From Fulvimonas soli (GTDB lineage: Bacteria; Pseudomonadota; Gammaproteobacteria; Xanthomonadales; Rhodanobacteraceae), in assembly GCF_003148905.1 (NCBI RefSeq), contig NZ_QGHC01000002.1:248001-312000 (forward strand): a stretch of 64,000 nt of DNA, written 5' to 3'. Within the stretch, counting starts at the first letter, position 1, and every line of letters begins with the position of its first letter. Positions 59,534-64,000 of this stretch are shown here, piece after piece. The translations under genes and the position numbers were made by a program. The notes beneath the pieces were generated by a model. That model worked only from the letters and a program-made list of their open reading frames with translations. It was not told the DNA's origin and ran no database searches.

Positions 59534-61246
59534 TCAGGCCGTCTTCGCCTTGTGCTCGGCCTGCTCCACCTGGCGGGTGATGAACCACTGCTGGGCCAGG
59601 CTGGTGGCGCCGTTGACCACCCAGTACAGCACCAGGCCGGCAGGGAAGAAGGCGAACATCACCGCGAACAGGAGCGGCATCACCTTCATCATCTTCGCCT
59701 GGGTCGGGTCCATGCCGGTGGTGGGCGTGAGCCACTGCGTGGCCAGCATCACCAGCACGTAGATCGCCGGCAGCACGAAGAACGGGTCGGGCGCGGACAG
59801 GTCGTGGATCCAGCCGACGAACGGCGCCTGGCGCAGCTCCACGCTCTCCATCAGCACGCGGTACAGGCCCAGGAACACCGGGAAGGTCACCAGGATCGGC
59901 AGGCAGCCGGCCATCGGGTTGACCTTCTCCTTCTTGTACAGCTCCATCATCGCCTGCTGCAGCTTCATCTTGTCGTCGCCGTAGCGCTCGCGCAGCGCCT
60001 GTACGCGCGGCTGCAGCTTGCGCATGCGCGCGCCGGAGCGGAACTGCGCGGCGGTGAGCTTCCACAGCGCCGCCTTCAGCAGCAGCACCAGCAGCACGAT
60101 CGCCAGGCCCCAGTTGCCGCACAGCGCGTGCAGCTTGGACAGCAGCCAGTGCAGCGGCTGCGCGATCGCGGTGAGCCAGCCGTAGTTGGTGGTCAGCTCC
60201 AGTCCCGGCGCGATCGCGTCGAGCTGGCCCTGCAGCTTGGGACCGACGTACAGCCGCGCGGCGGCGGTGGCGCGCTGGCCGGGTGCCACGCTGAGCGCGG
60301 GGCCGACGGCGCGGATCAGGTAGGCCGGCTGCGCCGTGTCGGGATTGACCACCGCGGTGGCGTAGGAGTCGGCCTCGCCCGCCGGCGGGATCCAGGCGGC
60401 GAAGAAGTAGTGCTGCAGCATTGCCACCCAGCCGCCGGTGACCGTGCGGTGCAAGGTCTTCTTCGGGTCCTTGAAATCGGCGAAGGGCAGCGAGTCGAAC
60501 TTGTCCTCGGGGCTGTACCAGGCGGCGCCCAGGAAGCTGTGCGCGCTGGGGTTGGTGAAGTTGGCGAACCAGCCGCTCAGCTGCGGCGGCTGCACGCGCT
60601 GCAGCTGGGTGTAGGCGTTGCCCTGCCAGGGCGCGCTGCCGCCGTTGTCCACGGTCTGCTCGAGGTTCACCACGTAGCTGCCGCGCTTGAGCGTGTAGGT
60701 CTTGGTGACCTTGAGGCCGGCGGCGTCCTGCCAGGTGAGGTCGACCTTGAGCTCGTCCTGGCCGTCGGCGAGCTGGTAGCTGCCCTGCGCGGCCAGGAAC
60801 ACCGCGCGATGGTCGGGCGCCTCGCCCTGGCTGCTGACCAGGCCACTCTGCGCCACGAAGTACTGCGCCTGCTCGTCGTCGAGCAGGCGCACCGGCGGCG
60901 GCGCCGGGTTCTTCCTGGTGCGTGGCTCGGCGGGGTAGTGCAGCAGCTCGGAACGCACCACGGTGCCGCCGCGGGTGTCCACGGTGAGGCGCAGTACGTC
61001 GGTGCTCAGGGTGATCAGCCGCGCGGGCGCGGCCGGCGCGCCGCTGCCGCCGGCCGGCACGGCCGCCGCCGGGGCGGACGCGGCGGCGCCCGGCACTCCG
61101 GCGTCGGCCGGCGCGGTGCCGCTGGCCGCGGCCACCGGGGCCTGCGGTTGCGCCGGCCTGGGGCCGTAGTCCTTTTCCCAGGCCATCCACAGCAGGTAGG
61201 CCACCGCCATCAGGGCGAACAGGAGAAACGTGCGCGTTTGGGTCAT
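59534..61246 (-). CDS. yidC: membrane protein insertase YidC
   Basis: This 570-residue insertase works with SecYEG or alone. It has an N-terminal anchor (FLLFALMAVAYLLWMAW), a large periplasmic beta domain (about 60-340) and the conserved five-span core from about 345 (LLVLLLKAALWKLTAAQFRSGARMRKLQPRVQALRERYGDDK, QPMAGCLPILVTFPVFLGLYRVL and the following). It lies in the rpmH-rnpA-yidC operon, with 61 bp to rnpA. No yidD gene fits in that space. Confidence 0.97.
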   Translation of the reverse strand: MTQTRTFLLFALMAVAYLLWMAWEKDYGPRPAQPQAPVAAASGTAPADAGVPGAAASAPAAAVPAGGSGAPAAPARLITLSTDVLRLTVDTRGGTVVRSELLHYPAEPRTRKNPAPPPVRLLDDEQAQYFVAQSGLVSSQGEAPDHRAVFLAAQGSYQLADGQDELKVDLTWQDAAGLKVTKTYTLKRGSYVVNLEQTVDNGGSAPWQGNAYTQLQRVQPPQLSGWFANFTNPSAHSFLGAAWYSPEDKFDSLPFADFKDPKKTLHRTVTGGWVAMLQHYFFAAWIPPAGEADSYATAVVNPDTAQPAYLIRAVGPALSVAPGQRATAAARLYVGPKLQGQLDAIAPGLELTTNYGWLTAIAQPLHWLLSKLHALCGNWGLAIVLLVLLLKAALWKLTAAQFRSGARMRKLQPRVQALRERYGDDKMKLQQAMMELYKKEKVNPMAGCLPILVTFPVFLGLYRVLMESVELRQAPFVGWIHDLSAPDPFFVLPAIYVLVMLATQWLTPTTGMDPTQAKMMKVMPLLFAVMFAFFPAGLVLYWVVNGATSLAQQWFITRQVEQAEHKAKTA

Positions 61247-61307
61247 CGCGGAAACAGATCCGGTGGGCGCCGTGGCGTGCGCGGCGGCGCAGGGGCGGGA
61301 GAAAGGG

Positions 61308-61688
61308 TCAACGCTCGATTGTGCCGGCGCCTTGCGGCGGCTTCAATGCGGCCAGACGACGCCACAGCTGCTCCAGCTCCGCCAGCAGGACCGGCCCGGG
61401 CTGCCCGGCGGCCTGTTCGCGCGCCATCACCATCACGTCCAGCGGCGGCAGTTGCGCGCGCATCCGGCGGAAGGATTCCCGCACCAGCCGCTTGATGCGG
61501 TTGCGCTCCACCGCGCGCTTGGAGACGCGCTTGGACACCGCCAGGCCCAGCCGCGCCAGGCCCTGTTCGCTCGGACGGTAGCGCACAGAAAAACAGCGGC
61601 CGCCGAGGCGACCGCTGGCTTGACGCAAGGCTACGAAGTCGGCGGCGCGGCGGAGCCGCGCGGGGCGCGGCAGGCCGGCGGCACGCAT
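61308..61688 (-). CDS. rnpA: ribonuclease P protein component
   Basis: This 126-residue basic protein assists RNase P RNA in 5' processing of tRNA precursors. It has RLRRAADFVALRQASGRL and the RNR motif region RLGLAVSKRVSKRAVERNRIKRLVRESFR. It follows rpmH by 12 bp on the same strand and belongs to the rpmH-rnpA-yidC unit. Confidence 0.96.
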   Translation of the reverse strand: MRAAGLPRPARLRRAADFVALRQASGRLGGRCFSVRYRPSEQGLARLGLAVSKRVSKRAVERNRIKRLVRESFRRMRAQLPPLDVMVMAREQAAGQPGPVLLAELEQLWRRLAALKPPQGAGTIER

Positions 61689-61700
61689 GCCTGGGTCCGC

Positions 61701-61835
61701 TTACGGGATCAGGCGCTTGCGGCCCTTGGCGCGGCGCGCGTTGAGCACCTTGCGGCCGTCGGCCGTGGCCATGCGGGCACGGAAGCCGTGGGTGCGGGCG
61801 CGCTTGAGCTTGCTGGGCTGGAAGGTCCGCTTCAT
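61701..61835 (-). CDS. rpmH: 50S ribosomal protein L34
   Basis: This 44-residue ribosomal protein ([18 protein letters not shown], then [10 protein letters not shown]) is complete with the usual length. It is the first gene of the rpmH-rnpA-yidC operon, divergent from dnaA. A TTGACA/CATACT promoter lies upstream at 61874-61903. Confidence 0.97.
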   Translation of the reverse strand: MKRTFQPSKLKRARTHGFRARMATADGRKVLNARRAKGRKRLIP

Positions 61836-61873
61836 GGCTGGCTCCAGAGGATAAGTCGGTAAAAAGGTTGGAA

Positions 61874-61903
61874 AGTATGCCGGCCGGCCGCGCGCGGTGT
61901 CAA
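61874..61903 (-). promoter_or_regulatory. sigma-70 promoter of rpmH-rnpA-yidC
   Basis: On the minus strand TTGACA (61898-61903) and CATACT (61874-61879) are separated by 18 nt, with the rpmH ATG about 40 bp downstream. Confidence 0.7.
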
Positions 61904-61933
61904 ATCGGCGCGTCCGCCCGCTGTGGGCAGCGC

Positions 61934-61942
61934 TGTGGATAT
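61934..61942 (-). promoter_or_regulatory. DnaA box (one mismatch) before dnaA
   Basis: TGTGGATAT differs at one base from the DnaA box TGTGGATAA. It lies in the rpmH-dnaA divergent gap and could mediate dnaA autoregulation. Confidence 0.5.
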
Positions 61943-62029
61943 CCTGGGGGCCGACGGGCCCGGCCAGCTGCTAGACTTGCCGATCCACCCCGCGCGCAAG
62001 CGCCCTTCCTGTGGTCGAAAGAGTCATCC

Positions 62030-63370
62030 ATGAGTGATCTGTGGCGGCGCTGTCTGGAGCGCCTCGAGAGCGAATTGAGCACCGAGGAGCTGCATACCTG
62101 GCTGATGCCGCTGCAGGCCCGCGAGGACGGCGAGGGGCTGCAGCTGTACGCGCCCAACCCGTACACCCTGGACGCCGTGCGCGAGCGCTACCTGGGCCGC
62201 ATCCAGACCCTGCTGGGCCAGCTCGGCGGCGACCACCTGGGCGTGCGCCTGGAGGTCGGCTCCAGCTCGCCGCGGCCGGCGCCGGGCAAGCCGGCCGCGG
62301 CCGGCCGCGCCGCCACGCCCGCCGCCGCCGAGGCGCCGGCGCCCGCCTTCGCGCACAACCTGGACCCGCACTACACCTTCGAGACCTTCGTCGAGGGCAA
62401 GTCCAACCAGCTCGGCAAGGCCGCCGCGATGCAGGTGGCGATGAACCCCGGCCGCGCCTACAACCCGCTGCTGCTGTACGGCGGCACGGGCCTGGGCAAG
62501 ACCCACCTGATGCACGCGGCCGGCAACCTGATGCGCGAGCGCGACCCGGGCTGCAAGGTGCTGTACCTGCGCTCGGAGCAGTTCGTCGGCGCGATGATCG
62601 AGGCGCTGCGCACCAAGAGCATGGACGAGTTCAAGCGCCGCTTCCGCTCGGTGGACGCGCTCCTGATCGACGACATCCAGTTCTTCGCCGGCAAGGACAC
62701 CACGCAGGAGGAGTTCTTCCACACCTTCAACGCGCTGTTCGAGTCCAAGCAGCAGATCATCCTCACCTGCGACCGCTATCCGAAGGAGGTGGACAAGCTC
62801 GAGCCGCGCCTGAAGTCGCGCCTGGGCTGGGGCCTGTCGGTGGCGATCGAGCCGCCGGACTTCGAGACGCGCGCGGCGATCCTGCTGGCCAAGGCGCAGG
62901 AGAAGGGCGTGGCGGTGAGCGAGGACGTGGCGATGCTGCTGGCCAAGCGCATCCGCTCCAACGTGCGCGACCTGGAGGGCGCGCTCAACACGCTGGCCGC
63001 GCGCGCCAACTTCTACGGCCGCCCGATCACCACCGCGTTCGCCGAGGAGACCCTGCGCGACCTGCTGGCCACCCACGCGCAGGCGGTGACGGTGCCGAAC
63101 ATCCAGAAGACGGTGGCCGACTACTACCAGGTGCGCCTGCAGGACCTCCTGTCCAAGCGCCGCGTGCGCTCGCTGGCACGGCCGCGGCAGATCGCGATGG
63201 CGCTGTCCAAGGAGCTGACCGAGCACAGCCTGCCGGAGATCGGCGAGGCCTTCGGCGGGCGCGACCACACCACCGTGCTGCATGCCTGCCGCACGATCCG
63301 GAAGCTGTGCGAGGCCGACGCGCGGATGCGCCAGGACTGGGAACAGCTGATCCGCATCCTCACCGGCTAA
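62030..63370 (+). CDS. dnaA: chromosomal replication initiator DnaA
   Basis: This 446-residue AAA+ initiator protein binds DnaA boxes and opens the origin. Domain I opens [29 protein letters not shown]. Walker A is GGTGLGKT (residues 151-158) and Walker B LLIDDI (211-216). The C-terminal DNA-binding helix-turn-helix carries the signature [15 protein letters not shown]. Domain II is short and Ala/Pro-rich. dnaN follows after a 240-bp region with DnaA boxes. Confidence 0.98.
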   Translation: MSDLWRRCLERLESELSTEELHTWLMPLQAREDGEGLQLYAPNPYTLDAVRERYLGRIQTLLGQLGGDHLGVRLEVGSSSPRPAPGKPAAAGRAATPAAAEAPAPAFAHNLDPHYTFETFVEGKSNQLGKAAAMQVAMNPGRAYNPLLLYGGTGLGKTHLMHAAGNLMRERDPGCKVLYLRSEQFVGAMIEALRTKSMDEFKRRFRSVDALLIDDIQFFAGKDTTQEEFFHTFNALFESKQQIILTCDRYPKEVDKLEPRLKSRLGWGLSVAIEPPDFETRAAILLAKAQEKGVAVSEDVAMLLAKRIRSNVRDLEGALNTLAARANFYGRPITTAFAEETLRDLLATHAQAVTVPNIQKTVADYYQVRLQDLLSKRRVRSLARPRQIAMALSKELTEHSLPEIGEAFGGRDHTTVLHACRTIRKLCEADARMRQDWEQLIRILTG

Positions 63371-63610
63371 GGAATGGGGTTAAACACTTGAAAAGCAGGC
63401 GGGCAAGCTGTGGATAATAGGTGGACGATCCGCCGCCCGGCTTTATCCACAGACCACGCACAGCAACCGGTGGCTTCCATGCACACCGTGATCGCTCTCA
63501 ACATGTTGATTATCAAGAGATAATCGGAAGAATCCCGATATCCACCGCGACAGCAACAACCACCGCACTTCTTTTCTAAAAACAGGACAGCAGGTAGGGG
63601 ACGCGCACAC
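63371..63610. other. probable replication origin (oriC) between dnaA and dnaN
   Basis: The 240-bp spacer has two perfect 9-mer DnaA boxes in opposite orientation, TGTGGATAA (63409-63417) and TTATCCACA (63443-63451), and a weaker TATCCACCG near 63539. An AT-rich stretch from about 63495 to 63535 includes the perfect palindrome GATTATC-AAGA-GATAATC (63508-63525). GC is much lower than in the surrounding genes. Only two consensus boxes are visible, so further boxes may lie on the rpmH side. Confidence 0.65.
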
Positions 63611-64000
63611 ATGCAATTCAGCATCCAACGAGAAGCTCTGCTCAAGCCGTTGCAGCAGGTCGTCGGTGTGGTGGAACGGCGGCAGACCCTTCCGGTGTTG
63701 GCGAACCTGCTGGTGAAGGTCGCCGACGGCAAGGTCACCCTGACCGGCACCGACCTGGAGGTGGAGATGGTCGCCAGCACGACGGCCGACCAGCTGGCCG
63801 ATGGCGAGATCACCATCCCCGCCCGCAAGCTGTTCGACATCGTGCGCGCGCTGCCGGACGGCGCACGGGTGGACCTCAAGCTCAACGGCGATCGCGTGGC
63901 GCTGAGCGCCGGGCGCAGCCGATTCACCCTGGCGACGCTGCCGGCCAGCGAGTTCCCCACCATCGACGAGATCGAGCTGGTCGAGCGCGTGTCCGTGCCG
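63611..64000 (+). CDS. dnaN: DNA polymerase III beta sliding clamp, N-terminal part
   Basis: The first 130 codons of the clamp are visible (MQFSIQREALLKPLQQVVGV, then LPVLANLLVKVADGKVTLTGTDLEVEM and TIPARKLFDIVRALPDG); the gene runs off the right end. The clamp encircles DNA and tethers DNA polymerase III. Its position after dnaA is the standard origin order. The start at 63611 is the usual one. Confidence 0.96.
   Translation, partial: MQFSIQREALLKPLQQVVGVVERRQTLPVLANLLVKVADGKVTLTGTDLEVEMVASTTADQLADGEITIPARKLFDIVRALPDGARVDLKLNGDRVALSAGRSRFTLATLPASEFPTIDEIELVERVSVP

Noticed and set aside
63443-63628. Short minus-strand frame in the dnaA-dnaN gap
   Set aside because: It covers the DnaA boxes and AT-rich origin region, has no ribosome site and unusual codon use.

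Overview
The window is about 64 kb of very GC-rich, densely coded chromosome. Its right end is the replication-origin neighbourhood: mnmE, yidC, rnpA and rpmH on the minus strand, then dnaA and the start of dnaN on the plus strand. The gene set points to a gammaproteobacterium of the Xanthomonadales (Lysobacterales), in the range of Rhodanobacter, Dyella, Luteibacter, Luteimonas or Lysobacter. The reasons are the algZ-algR-hemC block, Oar-like TonB-dependent receptors, the dapF-DUF484-xerC block, the UPF0149 protein and several dispersed GC-rich palindromes. The genus cannot be fixed by reading alone. No tRNA, rRNA, CRISPR array, prophage or transposase gene was seen.

Layout. 1-8.3 kb: small regulators and enzymes. 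These are an AraC regulator, a secreted S9 peptidase, a carboxymuconolactone-decarboxylase/tautomerase pair divergent from a LysR regulator with a T-N11-A palindrome between them, a GlxA-type regulator divergent from an isochorismatase-family hydrolase, and an esterase. 8.3-11.1 kb: algZ-algR two-component system and hemC. 11.3-19.8 kb: envelope proteins (DUF481, an 8-TM protein, an SLC13 permease), a WYL regulator, two patatin-like phospholipases placed tail to tail, and a DUF4166 protein. 19.9-26.3 kb: oligopeptidase A, an MBL-fold hydrolase, exonuclease III, a UPF0149 protein, a pirin and a small membrane protein.

26.3-37.1 kb is the most distinctive part. It is one minus-strand series: LacI regulator, TonB-dependent receptor, flavin-dependent halogenase, GH144/glucoamylase-like enzyme, ABC sugar-binding lipoprotein, two permeases and gluconokinase. 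The last five genes are joined by 4-bp overlaps or a 3-bp gap. It reads as a glucan or gluco-oligosaccharide uptake locus with an unexplained halogenase and no ABC ATPase gene.

37.3-50.7 kb: housekeeping genes. They are a small SPFH-like protein, rsmG-parA-parB, a polyprenyl-phosphate-type glycosyltransferase, DUF488, gamma carbonic anhydrase with a small phosphatase, YkgJ and aroE, an ATP-grasp RimK-like protein divergent from a GNAT acetyltransferase, and lptM-dapF-DUF484-xerC. 50.8-53.8 kb: a second, isolated Oar-like TonB receptor, lying between xerC and hslVU. 54.3-64 kb: hslVU with a possible heat-shock promoter, a conserved hypothetical, rbsK, mnmE, yidC, rnpA, rpmH, dnaA, a probable oriC and dnaN, which runs off the right end.

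Intergenic DNA carries several families of palindromic repeats. Several genes have a -10-like hexamer only 6-7 nt before the ATG, which suggests leaderless mRNAs.
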